Assembly (NCBI GenBank): GCA_015063245.1
Contig: SUSV01000003.1
Coordinates: forward strand, 162,751 to 213,635
Origin: Thermoplasmata archaeon
GTDB lineage: Archaea; Thermoplasmatota; Thermoplasmata; Methanomassiliicoccales; Methanomethylophilaceae
Direction: 5' to 3'
Length of the DNA stretch: 50,885 nt
Part shown: piece by piece, positions 1-7,492 of the stretch
Numbering within the stretch: position 1 is the first letter of the stretch
How the letters are laid out: every line of letters begins with the position of its first letter
Made by a program: the position numbers and the translations under genes
Notes under the pieces: generated by a model
The model's database searches: none
What the model was told of the DNA's origin: nothing
The model's input: the letters and a program-made list of their open reading frames with translations, nothing else

Positions 1-2
1 AG

Positions 3-68
3 AACAAACCTGATGCACGCGTGATCGTCCTCATGGACGGAAGCGTAACAATCCCCAGGGTGGAGTGA
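3..68 (+). CDS. C-terminal end of an unidentified protein (5' truncated by window edge)
   Basis: The third forward frame is open from the window edge to a TGA at 66-68 and reads as a 21-residue tail ending ...TIPRVE. The stop directly abuts the ATG of the HdrD-like gene at 69, with a GGGTGGAG purine-rich stretch just before it, so both are probably cotranscribed. The fragment is too short to name. In this lineage an HdrD-type gene is often beside a flavin-linked oxidase, but the tail does not by itself show that. Confidence 0.45.
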   Translation, partial: NKPDARVIVLMDGSVTIPRVE

Positions 69-1169
69 ATGAGCGAATTCAAAGTCGATAATCTGGAAGA
101 GGTACGCAAGGCGGTCAACGTCTGTACCATGTGCGGTTTCTGTAAGAGCGTGTGCCCTTCGTTCAAGGCGATCGGATGGGACACAGCCCTTTCGAGAGGA
201 CGCATCACGCTGACATACGGTCTCCTCAACGGGGACATCCAGCCGGACGATGCTCTCGTGTACAACATGTACACCTGCACCACATGTGCCGACTGCGTCA
301 GGAGATGCCCCTCAAAGGTCAACATCGTCGACATCATAGAGCTCTGCCGTGCGGACCTGGTCAAGAACGGGAAGATGCTCCCTAAGCACAAGGCAATGTG
401 CGACAACATCTTCGAGTGCGGGAACCCCTTCGGAGAGAAGGTCTCCAGGCAGGAGGCGCTCGGCAGGATGCCCCACAATGCGAAGGTGGGATACTACGTC
501 GGATGCACCGCCACATACAGGTCCAAGAAGACCGCGGAGGCGACCCTGTCCATCCTGGATAAGCTCGGAGAGGACTTCACCACCATAGATGAGGTCTGCT
601 GCGGTTCGGTCGCACAGAGGGTAGGATGGCCCCAGGAGGACATCACCGCCCTGTTCCAGAAGAACGTGGATGCGATCAAGGCGCTCGGAGTCGAGACCCT
701 GGTCCTCGCATGCGCGGGATGCTACAGGATGTTCAAGATCGAGTACCCCAAGTACGTCGACGTGCCCTTCGAGGTCCTCCACATCACCGAGTACCTTGCA
801 AAGAAGGATCTCAAGCTCAAGGCGATGGAGGGAGTCAAGGCGACATACCACGACCCCTGCCATCTCGGAAGGCACTGCGAGGTCTACGAGCCCCCCAGAG
901 AGGTCATCAAGAAGATCCCCGGACTGGACTTCAAGGAGATGGCCTTCAACCGCAAGACCAGCCACTGCTGCGGAGGAGGCGGAGGGGTCAGATCCGCATA
1001 CCCAGAGGTGTCGAAGGACATCGCCACCACGAGGCTCGACGAGGCATCCTTCGCGGACCTCATCATCACGACCTGTCCGTTCTGCGTCAACAACCTCCAG
1101 GCAGCCGCCGGAGACAGGAAGGTCCAGGTCAGGGATCTCGTAGAGATCATCGATGAGCTGATGGAATGA
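69..1169 (+). CDS. HdrD/GlpC-like iron-sulfur protein with two CCG domains
   Basis: The 366-residue protein resembles the catalytic HdrD subunit of heterodisulfide reductase (CoM-S-S-CoB reduction) and related GlpC-type electron carriers. Near the N-terminus are two ferredoxin-type cluster motifs, CTMCGFCKSVCP (about residues 19-30) and CTTCADCVRRCP (about 70-81). Two cysteine-rich CCG domains follow: GCTAT...CCGS...CAGCY in the middle and CHLGRHC...CCGGGGG...CPFC at the C-terminus; this is the motif that holds the noncubane clusters in HdrB/HdrD. No membrane segment is seen, so it is probably cytoplasmic or peripheral. Its start abuts the upstream stop and its ATGA overlap with folP indicates one transcript. 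True HdrD or a paralogous oxidoreductase cannot be separated from sequence alone. Confidence 0.85.
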   Translation: MSEFKVDNLEEVRKAVNVCTMCGFCKSVCPSFKAIGWDTALSRGRITLTYGLLNGDIQPDDALVYNMYTCTTCADCVRRCPSKVNIVDIIELCRADLVKNGKMLPKHKAMCDNIFECGNPFGEKVSRQEALGRMPHNAKVGYYVGCTATYRSKKTAEATLSILDKLGEDFTTIDEVCCGSVAQRVGWPQEDITALFQKNVDAIKALGVETLVLACAGCYRMFKIEYPKYVDVPFEVLHITEYLAKKDLKLKAMEGVKATYHDPCHLGRHCEVYEPPREVIKKIPGLDFKEMAFNRKTSHCCGGGGGVRSAYPEVSKDIATTRLDEASFADLIITTCPFCVNNLQAAAGDRKVQVRDLVEIIDELME

Positions 1170-1948
1170 GAAACCCTAACGGGAGGGGGAACCCTCTCGT
1201 CATGGGCATCCTCAACGTTACCCCCGATTCATTCTCTGACGGGGGAAGATGGACCGATGCGGATGCCGCCATCGAACATGCTTTTCAGATGGCGGATGAA
1301 GGTGCATCGATCATAGATGTCGGAGCGGAATCCACACGTCCCGGATGCACCCCGGTCTCAGCTGACGAGGAGTGGGCGAGATTGGAGCCGGTCCTCAGGG
1401 AACTGATACCTTCCGTATCTGTGCCAGTATCCGTGGATACGATGAAATCCGAGGTCGCCTCCAAGTGCATATCGCTGGGGGCCGCCATGATAAACGACGT
1501 CAACGGTTTCCGCGGAGAAGGCATGTTCGAGGCATGCGCCGGATCGGATGTCGACATAGTCATCAGCCATATGAACGGCTCTTACGACGGCATGCATTCG
1601 AGGGAGATGGGGCCTGACTACAGGGATAGGATAAGGGAATTCCTGGACGGGCAGATTTCCAAGGCGCTGGATTCGGGTATTCCCGACAGGAGGATCATCA
1701 TCGATCCCGGAATCGGTTTCGGAAAGACCCCTCAGCAGAACCTCGAGATCGCGAAGGACTGCTCCTTCCTGGGCGATTCCCACAGGATACTCATCGGGCT
1801 GTCCCGCAAGAGGTTCGTCAGGGAGTTCTATCCGGAAATGGATGTGGACGATGCATCTGCGATGCTGTCCAGGGCAGCAGTCGACTCGGGTGCGGACATC
1901 GTAAGGGTCCATGACGTCGCTAGGACGGTCAGCGCGTTAAGGCTCTGA
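1166..1948 (+). CDS. folP: Dihydropteroate synthase
   Basis: This 260-residue protein carries the whole set of classical DHPS motifs: MGILNVTPDSFSDGG near the N-terminus (pterin/pyrophosphate loop), VGAESTRPG, the INDVNGF segment, IIIDPGIGFGKT, LIGLSRKRF and the C-terminal IVRVHDV. The enzyme joins p-aminobenzoate to hydroxymethyl-dihydropterin pyrophosphate. Length is normal for the family. The ATG overlaps the stop of the HdrD-like gene by four bases, and the 3' end overlaps the convergent small gene at 1929-2132 by 20 bases. Most methanogens build methanopterin through a different condensing enzyme, so the intact bacterial-style site suggests folate is made here; this is inference. Confidence 0.92.
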   Translation: MRNPNGRGNPLVMGILNVTPDSFSDGGRWTDADAAIEHAFQMADEGASIIDVGAESTRPGCTPVSADEEWARLEPVLRELIPSVSVPVSVDTMKSEVASKCISLGAAMINDVNGFRGEGMFEACAGSDVDIVISHMNGSYDGMHSREMGPDYRDRIREFLDGQISKALDSGIPDRRIIIDPGIGFGKTPQQNLEIAKDCSFLGDSHRILIGLSRKRFVREFYPEMDVDDASAMLSRAAVDSGADIVRVHDVARTVSALRL

Positions 1949-2132
1949 TCGCGAACAGGATGAGGATGATCGCGGCTGTGATGCCGTAGAAGATGTAATC
2001 CCTCATCTTCTCCTTGGCTTTCCTCTCGGCCTCCTTCCTTCTGCACTCATCGTCGCAGTATTCCTCCCCGAAGGGGACGGGATCTCCGCAGAAGACACAA
2101 TGCGAGTGCTCGGGTAATCTCAGGCCTGCCAT
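1929..2132 (-). CDS. Small zinc-ribbon membrane protein, DUF2116-like
   Basis: The 67-residue product has an N-terminal treble-clef style zinc motif, HCVFCGDP followed by YCDDEC, a charged KEAERKAKEK linker and one C-terminal transmembrane helix (about residues 46-64). This order matches the archaeal DUF2116 family of zinc-ribbon proteins, whose function is unknown. The zinc end should face the cytoplasm. An AT-rich TATA-like element (about 2145-2160 on the reverse strand) lies roughly 25 bases ahead of the ATG, suggesting a leaderless transcript. It is convergent with, and overlaps the end of, folP. Confidence 0.75.
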   Translation of the reverse strand: MAGLRLPEHSHCVFCGDPVPFGEEYCDDECRRKEAERKAKEKMRDYIFYGITAAIILILFAIRALTR

Positions 2133-2205
2133 GCTCGGAGTATCAATTTTAAGATATTATACTACCGCGGTCGGAGTTAAAAGCGTCCAGAACCGATGGA
2201 TAATC

Positions 2206-2508
2206 ATGGTTAGGTTCACATTGATGGAAGGACGCTCGTCAGAGAGCATCAGAATGGATCTGTCGAACGAGGATGATCTCCAAGAGCTGAGCGAGATCGC
2301 ATCCGAGTACTGGGGGATGGAGAATGCCGTCTTCCTCAGGGGATACAGCCTGGTCAGGGGCAGGACCGTCGGCGAGGTCCTGCGGGAAGGGGATGTGATA
2401 GAGGCCATACCGGATCCCAGAGGGACGTTCCGGAGCACAAGCTTTGATAAGGCGCTCAGCGATGGAGGTCCATGGTCGGAAGACTCGGGACACACGCGGA
2501 CATCCTGA
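2206..2508 (+). CDS. Ubiquitin-like beta-grasp protein
   Basis: The 100-residue product reads as a beta-grasp fold: strand MVRFTLMEG, a second strand, a helix around residues 22-37 (DDLQELSEIASEYWG), then FLRGYSLV and TVGEVLREGDVIEAIPDP, the last being the typical ubiquitin-like end strand (dGD-hydrophobic). A Gly-Gly pair occurs at residues 87-88, followed by twelve more residues, so conjugation through the GG would need prior trimming. The upstream in-frame extension to 2014 was dropped because it runs through the promoter of the opposite gene; AGTTAAAAG about 28 bases before this ATG looks like its TATA box. TGA and the next ATG overlap at 2506-2510. Family membership rests on fold pattern and operon partner, not on a strong motif. 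Confidence 0.55.
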   Translation: MVRFTLMEGRSSESIRMDLSNEDDLQELSEIASEYWGMENAVFLRGYSLVRGRTVGEVLREGDVIEAIPDPRGTFRSTSFDKALSDGGPWSEDSGHTRTS

Positions 2509-2837
2509 TGACGGAGTCCGTCCTAGGGCACATCCTGGGGATGATAGATCAGATGCTCATCGAGAGCCCGCAGGCGGGACTGTTCTTTCTGGGCGAGGTC
2601 CGTAGCGATGATTCCGGGAAGTTCTCGGTGATAACTGGTGTGTCCGATTCCGGAGGCATAGGCCTATGCATAGGGTCGTCGGAAGGCGGCACTGAGCCTA
2701 CGGAGGAGGACATAGGCATCTTCAAGAGCAAGGTAGGCTCGGGAATCCTGATGAAGGCCGATGTCTTCGCCCATCAGTTCTCTTTCTACAAGGTGGACGA
2801 ATCGGTAGAGGATGCCACTGTCTTGTTCACGGAATGA
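2508..2837 (+). CDS. JAMM/MPN-like protein lacking the metal-binding HxH
   Basis: The 109-residue protein follows the JAMM (Mov34/MPN) plan: helix ESVLGHILGMIDQML, strand GLFFLGEV, then a segment ending PTEEDIGIFKSKV and strands GILMKADV and FSFYKVDE. The PTEED stretch matches the Ser-x-x-Asp end of the JAMM motif (PSEED in archaeal JAMM proteases). At the place of the zinc-binding His-Ser-His-Pro, however, this protein has GSSE, so it should not be a metalloprotease. An alternative ATG at 2472 adds 12 residues, but its GGAGGT lies only two bases away; the TGATG overlap with the ubiquitin-like gene favours 2508. Pairing with a beta-grasp gene supports an adaptor or ubiquitin-binding role; this is inference. 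Confidence 0.5.
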   Translation: MTESVLGHILGMIDQMLIESPQAGLFFLGEVRSDDSGKFSVITGVSDSGGIGLCIGSSEGGTEPTEEDIGIFKSKVGSGILMKADVFAHQFSFYKVDESVEDATVLFTE

Positions 2838-3383
2838 TCAGACCCAGATGGCATGCCTGTTGCGCATGTCCTCTTCTGTGATATTGCATCTCTTCATGAT
2901 GTCGCAGATGACGCACTCGAAGAAGAGGTGCGCCGAATCCTCGAAGACCGTTCCCAGAGGAGCGATCTTGCTGGTCTCCTCGTTGTTGGCGATATCGAAC
3001 AGTATCGTGACATCCGATGTCCTTGAGAGGTTGCAGTCCTCGGTACCTGTCAGCGAGATGACCTCGGAGCCGATCCTCTTGGCGATCTCGGCGGTCTGGA
3101 CGACGGACGAGGTCCTTCCTGTGTACGATATCAGAAGCGTGAGGTCCTTGTCGGTGATGATCGGTGTCGTCATCTCTCCGACGAAGTGCACGTCGAATCC
3201 CAGCTGGACGAGGCGAACTGCGAAGAGCTGTCCTATTAACCCCGATCTGCCGGAACCGTAGATGAATGTCCTCCTGCGGTTCAGGATGGCGTCGATGAGC
3301 CTCTCCTTGCTGGCCTCGTCGACTGAATCGACAGCCTGTACGCAATAGGAGATGAGTTCGGTCGGTGCTTTCAAATCACTCAC
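2838..3383 (-). CDS. hxlB: 6-phospho-3-hexuloisomerase (SIS domain)
   Basis: The 181-residue protein is a single sugar-isomerase (SIS) domain with FIYGSGRSGLIGQLFAVRL (phosphosugar-binding loop, about residues 40-58), HFVGEMTTP and LLISYTGRTSSVV, all typical of 6-phospho-3-hexuloisomerase. It interconverts 3-hexulose-6-phosphate and fructose-6-phosphate. In archaea, run in reverse with hexulose-phosphate synthase, it supplies ribulose-5-phosphate where the oxidative pentose pathway is missing, or detoxifies formaldehyde. No synthase partner lies beside it. It overlaps the upstream TIM-barrel gene by eight bases, so the two are cotranscribed leftward. Confidence 0.88.
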   Translation of the reverse strand: MSDLKAPTELISYCVQAVDSVDEASKERLIDAILNRRRTFIYGSGRSGLIGQLFAVRLVQLGFDVHFVGEMTTPIITDKDLTLLISYTGRTSSVVQTAEIAKRIGSEVISLTGTEDCNLSRTSDVTILFDIANNEETSKIAPLGTVFEDSAHLFFECVICDIMKRCNITEEDMRNRHAIWV

Positions 3384-4419
3384 CGGCAGCGGCCGCCATC
3401 TCGGCCTTCTTCTTTTCCTTGAGGTCCTTTGCGACCTTCTTGGCGAGGACCCTCTCGTGGATGATCTTCATATACATCGCATCGTGCTCGAGGAGAGGCG
3501 ATGTGGAGATGACCGTCGCATTGGGCTTCATCTCGATGAGTGCCTCTGCGAGAGGCTCGAACTTGAGGTCTCCCTTCTTGATGGGTGTGAGCCTCTTCTC
3601 GTTGCCTCCGTCGTCGTATTCGACTCCTGCGAATGCCGTGTGGATCGTTCCGTCGCTGAAGGGTTCCACCTGCTCGAGGACGTTCAGGAAGTCATCGACC
3701 TCCAGAAGCGAACCGTTGGTGCGTGAGTGGTGGTGAGAGAAATTGATTACCGGTACGAGACCGTCGATCTGCTCGCAGATGTCGAGGACCTGATCTAGGG
3801 ATCCGAAGACATCCTGCTGTCCGGTGATCTCGATTCCCAGTTTGGGTGTGAGTCCGTTGTCTTGCCACCAATCCATGATGTAGGCGACGTTGTTGTAGAT
3901 GTTCTCGTTGATCTCCTCTTCGTCGGTCTTCCCGTCGTAGAGTCCGAGGCTTGTGACGACAACGTCCCCTCCGAGTGCGTTCATGATAAGCGCTGCATGC
4001 CTGATGCTGTTGATGCAGTTCTCGGTAAGATCCGTGTTGGAACCGAGGTCCATGTAATATGGAGTGTGGATCGAGAGGCTGACATCCAGTCTCTTGGCCA
4101 TCTCATTGGTCCAGAACAGGTCTCCATAGGTGTCGGAGACTCCTGAGGGCATGTAGATGAGGTCGTCATCCTCCTCGATGGGCTCATCGGGGTCGATGAT
4201 GCTGTCCCCGTCCCTGAGGATCTCGAGCACGAATCCCTCCTCGATGTCCTTGAGGGTCATTCCGATCTCCTCGTCATCCGGCGGTCTGGCGTAAGCGCTG
4301 GACCTGACCATCTGAATCTCCAATGCACTAAGGCTCAGGTTGTGTACGTCTTCGATACCATCCTGAAGCGTGCGTCCCTTACATGAAAGGGGAATTCCTG
4401 CCGGACCGAATCTTATCAT
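3376..4419 (-). CDS. TIM-barrel protein of the endonuclease IV / xylose-isomerase-like family
   Basis: The 347-residue product begins MIRFGPAGIPLSC and shows the beta/alpha barrel landmarks of AP-endonuclease-2-type proteins: ALEIQMVR, LSIHTPYYMDLGS (metal-ligand His), VVTSLGLYDG, LGIEITGQQDVFG and VINFSHHHSRTNGS. A charged KKVAKDLKEKKK tail follows the barrel. Endonuclease IV proper cuts at abasic sites; sugar-phosphate isomerases share the fold, so the activity is open. An insertion of acidic residues around 78-92 (DEPIEEDDD) is not typical of the short enzymes. It heads the two-gene unit with hxlB. The upstream AT-rich run GTTATAAAAAAAAG (4443-4456) contains a probable reverse-strand TATA element. 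Confidence 0.75.
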   Translation of the reverse strand: MIRFGPAGIPLSCKGRTLQDGIEDVHNLSLSALEIQMVRSSAYARPPDDEEIGMTLKDIEEGFVLEILRDGDSIIDPDEPIEEDDDLIYMPSGVSDTYGDLFWTNEMAKRLDVSLSIHTPYYMDLGSNTDLTENCINSIRHAALIMNALGGDVVVTSLGLYDGKTDEEEINENIYNNVAYIMDWWQDNGLTPKLGIEITGQQDVFGSLDQVLDICEQIDGLVPVINFSHHHSRTNGSLLEVDDFLNVLEQVEPFSDGTIHTAFAGVEYDDGGNEKRLTPIKKGDLKFEPLAEALIEMKPNATVISTSPLLEHDAMYMKIIHERVLAKKVAKDLKEKKKAEMAAAAGE

Positions 4420-4506
4420 AGAATCATTCGGGTATTTCGCCTGTTATAAAAAAAAGTATGCGCCCATAATAAGAGATGAGTGCACATGATGGGTATGTTT
4501 CGCTTA

Positions 4507-4537
4507 GAAAAAGGCGGGAATGCGGGCTTTCGCCCGC
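4507..4537 (-). terminator. Terminator of the leftward cbi operon
   Basis: A perfect six-base-pair GC stem (GCGGGC 4522-4527, GCCCGC 4532-4537) with a four-base loop is followed on the reverse strand by CCGCC and a T run (4507-4512). It starts five bases beyond the cbiK stop, as expected for the end of the cbiL-F-H-C-K transcript. Confidence 0.65.
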
Positions 4538-4541
4538 TGTT

Positions 4542-5339
4542 TCATTCCTTGATCATCTCGTTGAAGCGTTCGATGAAGAGGTTCTGGAAGGGTTTCTGCT
4601 CCCCAAGCCCCTCGAGGACGCACTTAACGTCGCATCCGGCGGATTCGAACTTGGATTTCAGCGAATCCTCCTCGTCGCTGGCCATGTCGTTGGTGGCATG
4701 GTCCCCTGCGACCATCATGAACGGGATGAGCACGATCTTGGAGTACTTGTGACCGGCCATGAGCCTCATCGTGTCGTCGAAGCTCGGGTATCCCTCGACG
4801 GTCGTGATGTACACATGTTCGAAGCCGAGCGTGAACAGCTTGAGCTGCATCTGGCTATATACCGCGTTGGCGTGATGGTCCGAGCCATGTCCCATCATGA
4901 CGATGGCCGTATTATCGGACGAATCCCCGAAGAACCTCTCGAAGTACGTGTTGTTCAGGGCCTCGATCGCATCGTCGTAGTCCTCGTCGGAGGACAGGAG
5001 GGGTCTGCTCAGGATGATGGACTGGAACTTCTCCGCGTACTTGGCGGTGATGCGCGCGACATCGTCGTATTCCACGCCGTTCATGATATGGGTGGGCAGG
5101 ATCGCGACATCGCTCACCCCGTCATCCACGAGCCTCTGGAGGGCCTCCTCGACGTAATCGATATGGATCCCGTCGCGCTCCTTCAGCTTCTTTATGATCA
5201 TCCTGCTGGTGAAGGCCCTTCTGACCTCCCAGTCGGGGAATCTCTCGGCAACAGCCTTCTCGAAGGCATCGATCGTCTTCTCGCGGGTCTCCTTGTAACT
5301 GGTCCCGAAACTCACTACCAGAATCACTTTCTTGAACAT
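4542..5339 (-). CDS. cbiK: Anaerobic cobalt chelatase CbiK
   Basis: The 265-residue protein inserts cobalt into sirohydrochlorin/factor II, the committed step of the early-cobalt corrin route. It has the class II chelatase start (VILVVSFGTSY), and its histidines H151 (MMGHGSDHH) and H214 (AGDHATND) are spaced as the two metal-binding catalytic histidines of the Salmonella enzyme (145 and 207). Length is that of CbiK, about twice the small archaeal CbiX. No signal peptide is present, so it is cytoplasmic. It is the last gene of the leftward operon, 17 bases beyond cbiC. A CbiK-type chelatase is commoner in bacteria, so lateral acquisition is possible. Confidence 0.92.
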   Translation of the reverse strand: MFKKVILVVSFGTSYKETREKTIDAFEKAVAERFPDWEVRRAFTSRMIIKKLKERDGIHIDYVEEALQRLVDDGVSDVAILPTHIMNGVEYDDVARITAKYAEKFQSIILSRPLLSSDEDYDDAIEALNNTYFERFFGDSSDNTAIVMMGHGSDHHANAVYSQMQLKLFTLGFEHVYITTVEGYPSFDDTMRLMAGHKYSKIVLIPFMMVAGDHATNDMASDEEDSLKSKFESAGCDVKCVLEGLGEQKPFQNLFIERFNEMIKE

Positions 5340-5356
5340 GTGTGCACCGTTTTCCT

Positions 5357-5986
5357 TCAGCCTTTGTAGTACATCATGGCGTTGCAGATGGTCGCGGCGA
5401 TGTTGGATCCGCCCTTCCTTCCGACCGGAACGATGTACGGGACATCCCTGTCCATGATGAGCTCCTTGGATTCGACGACGTTGACGAACCCTACGGGCGC
5501 ACCGATTATGAGGGCGGGCTTCAGCTCTCCCGAATCGATGAGCTCTGCCAGCCTGACCAGCGCGGTGGGGGCGTTACCGATGGCGAAGATCACCGGGTGG
5601 TCCTTCGCGATCTCTGCTCCTTTCTCCATGCATATGGTGGCACGCGTGCAACCCCTCTCCTTCGCGGCCTTGACGACATCGTCATCGCTGATGAAGCAGT
5701 GGACCTCTCCGCCGTACTCCTTCAGCTTGTTCTTGTTGATGCCTGCCGCGGCCATCTTCGTGTCGGTGACGATGTGCGCACCGTTCCTGATCGCCTGGAC
5801 TCCGATGTTCTCGGCGTCCTTGGAGAATTTCAGATTATCGGCGTAATCGAAATCGGCCGATGTGTGTATGCATCTCTTGACGATGGAGAACTGGGGTTCG
5901 GGCCATGTCCTTCCGTTGAGCTCGGAGGTGATTATCTCCATGCTCCTCTTCTCGATATCTTCCGGTTTAACCACTGTTATTGCCAT
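5357..5986 (-). CDS. cbiC: Cobalt-precorrin-8 methylmutase
   Basis: The 209-residue enzyme moves the C-11 methyl group to C-12, giving cobyrinate. It starts with a PEDIEKRSMEII segment and has KRCIHTSADFDY, whose histidine matches the conserved catalytic His of the CbiC/CobH family, then DTKMAAAGI, IGNAPTAL and the C-terminal GAPVGFVNVVESKE and GRKGGSNIA motifs. Length is standard. It lies between cbiH (ten-base gap) and cbiK in one transcript; the order L-F-H-C-K is roughly pathway order, apart from the chelatase. Confidence 0.94.
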   Translation of the reverse strand: MAITVVKPEDIEKRSMEIITSELNGRTWPEPQFSIVKRCIHTSADFDYADNLKFSKDAENIGVQAIRNGAHIVTDTKMAAAGINKNKLKEYGGEVHCFISDDDVVKAAKERGCTRATICMEKGAEIAKDHPVIFAIGNAPTALVRLAELIDSGELKPALIIGAPVGFVNVVESKELIMDRDVPYIVPVGRKGGSNIAATICNAMMYYKG

Positions 5987-5996
5987 ATCTAATACC

Positions 5997-6731
5997 TCAG
6001 ATTCTGTATCCTCTTGGGGTAATCATGCGTCCGTTCGACACGTATGTCTGCGAGTTACCGATGATAACCATGCAGAACATGTCGACCTCTGCCTTGTGGA
6101 GCTCGCCCAGCGTGGTGATCTCCTTGTGCTCGTCATCACGTCCGGCGTTGCGGACGATCCCGACTGGTGTGTCGGCCGAGCGGTGTTTCAACAATATCTG
6201 TTGAGCCTGATTAAGGTACTCCGTCCTGCCCTTGCTCTTTGGGTTGTAGAGACAGACGATCATGTCCCCGATGCCTGCGCAGTCGACGCGCTTCATGATG
6301 AGGTCGATGGGGGTCATCAGGTCCGAGAGGCTGATGATAGCCAGATCGTGCATGAGAGGTGCACCTAGAACGGAAGCTGCCGTGGATGCCGCAGTGATGC
6401 CGGGCACGGTGTCGATCTCGATGTCGGCCTTCATCTCGTCGGCCAGCTGGTAGATGATGCCGGCCATTCCGTAGATCCCTGAATCCCCGGATGAGATCAT
6501 CGCGACATCCTTTCCTTCCATCGCGTCCTCGATCGCCATCCTGCAGCGGTCGACCTCCTTCATCATGCCTGTCGCCTTGTACTCCTTGTCCGGGAAGTAC
6601 GGCTTGATCATCTTGACGTATGTCGTGTATCCTGTGACTACATCGGCGTTCTGGATGACCTCGGCGGCCTTGAAGGTCATGTGTTCCTTGCCGCCAGGAC
6701 CGAATCCGACGATGTGGAGCTTCCCCTTCAT
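5997..6731 (-). CDS. cbiH: Cobalt-precorrin-3 C17-methyltransferase
   Basis: This 244-residue SAM-dependent enzyme methylates C-17 and contracts the macrocycle ring. The N-terminal IVGFGPGGKEHMTFKA is the GxGPG motif of the tetrapyrrole methylase family; ISSGDSGIYGM, the VPGITAASTAAS segment, and VCLYNPKSKGR with IVRNAGRD are typical of the CbiH/CobJ branch. It overlaps the cbiF stop by four bases (ATGA-type junction) and is followed by cbiC after ten bases. Confidence 0.94.
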   Translation of the reverse strand: MKGKLHIVGFGPGGKEHMTFKAAEVIQNADVVTGYTTYVKMIKPYFPDKEYKATGMMKEVDRCRMAIEDAMEGKDVAMISSGDSGIYGMAGIIYQLADEMKADIEIDTVPGITAASTAASVLGAPLMHDLAIISLSDLMTPIDLIMKRVDCAGIGDMIVCLYNPKSKGRTEYLNQAQQILLKHRSADTPVGIVRNAGRDDEHKEITTLGELHKAEVDMFCMVIIGNSQTYVSNGRMITPRGYRI

Positions 6732-7492
6732 TCATCCACCGCCTTGCGGAACTCCGTGGTGAAGTGCTTGTCGTAGAGCTTGGAGAGGTTGTAGTCTCCC
6801 TCTAGGAAGTTGCCGACGACGGTCAGGGCGGTCTTGGTGATGCCTGCCGCCTTGACCTTTCCCTCGATATCGGCGAGCGTTCCGAGGACGATCTTCTGGT
6901 CGGGCCATGTGGCCTTGTAGACGACGGCCACAGGGGTCTCAGGGGGATATCCTCCCTTGATGCACTGCTCCGAGAGCTTGTCGAGGAATCCGACAGATAG
7001 GAAGATGACCATCGTTGCCCTGTGCCTTGCCAGGTCCTCGAGCTTCTCTCCGGGAGGCATGGGGGTCCTTCCCTCCATCCTTGTGAAGATGACGGTCTGG
7101 CTCTGGTTCTCTCCGGGGAGGGTGTACTCCTTCTTGAGGGCGGCAGCGACTCCGAAAGCAGAGCTGACGCCGGGGATGACCTCGTATTCGATGCCAAGCT
7201 CGTCGAGCCTGTCCATCTGCTCCCTGTGGGCCCCGTATATCGCGGGGTCTCCGGTGTGCACGCGTACGCACTTCTTGCCCTCTGCCTCGGCCTTCTTCAT
7301 GACTTCGATGACCTCATCGAGGTGCATGTAGGCGCTGTCATGGATCTCGGCGCCCTCCTTGTGTCCCGCGAGGACCTGGGGGTTGACCAGCGATCCGGCA
7401 TAGATGATGACGTCCGCTTCGTCGATTTTCTTCTTTCCTTTGACTGTGATGAGTTCGGGGTCTCCCGGACCTGCTCCGATAAACGTAATCAT
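6728..7492 (-). CDS. cbiF: Cobalt-precorrin-4 C11-methyltransferase
   Basis: The 254-residue enzyme adds the C-11 methyl group using SAM. It starts MITFIGAGPGDPELIT, then has IIYAGSLV, VHTGDPAIYGA, VIPGVSSAFG, IFTRMEGRTPMP and AVVYKATWPDQ, all characteristic of CbiF/CobM. The reading frame is open upstream to 8236 only because it shadows cbiL; the ATG at 7492, which overlaps the cbiL stop as ATGA, is the start that gives normal family length. The C-terminus overlaps the cbiH start by four bases. Confidence 0.94.
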   Translation of the reverse strand: MITFIGAGPGDPELITVKGKKKIDEADVIIYAGSLVNPQVLAGHKEGAEIHDSAYMHLDEVIEVMKKAEAEGKKCVRVHTGDPAIYGAHREQMDRLDELGIEYEVIPGVSSAFGVAAALKKEYTLPGENQSQTVIFTRMEGRTPMPPGEKLEDLARHRATMVIFLSVGFLDKLSEQCIKGGYPPETPVAVVYKATWPDQKIVLGTLADIEGKVKAAGITKTALTVVGNFLEGDYNLSKLYDKHFTTEFRKAVDE

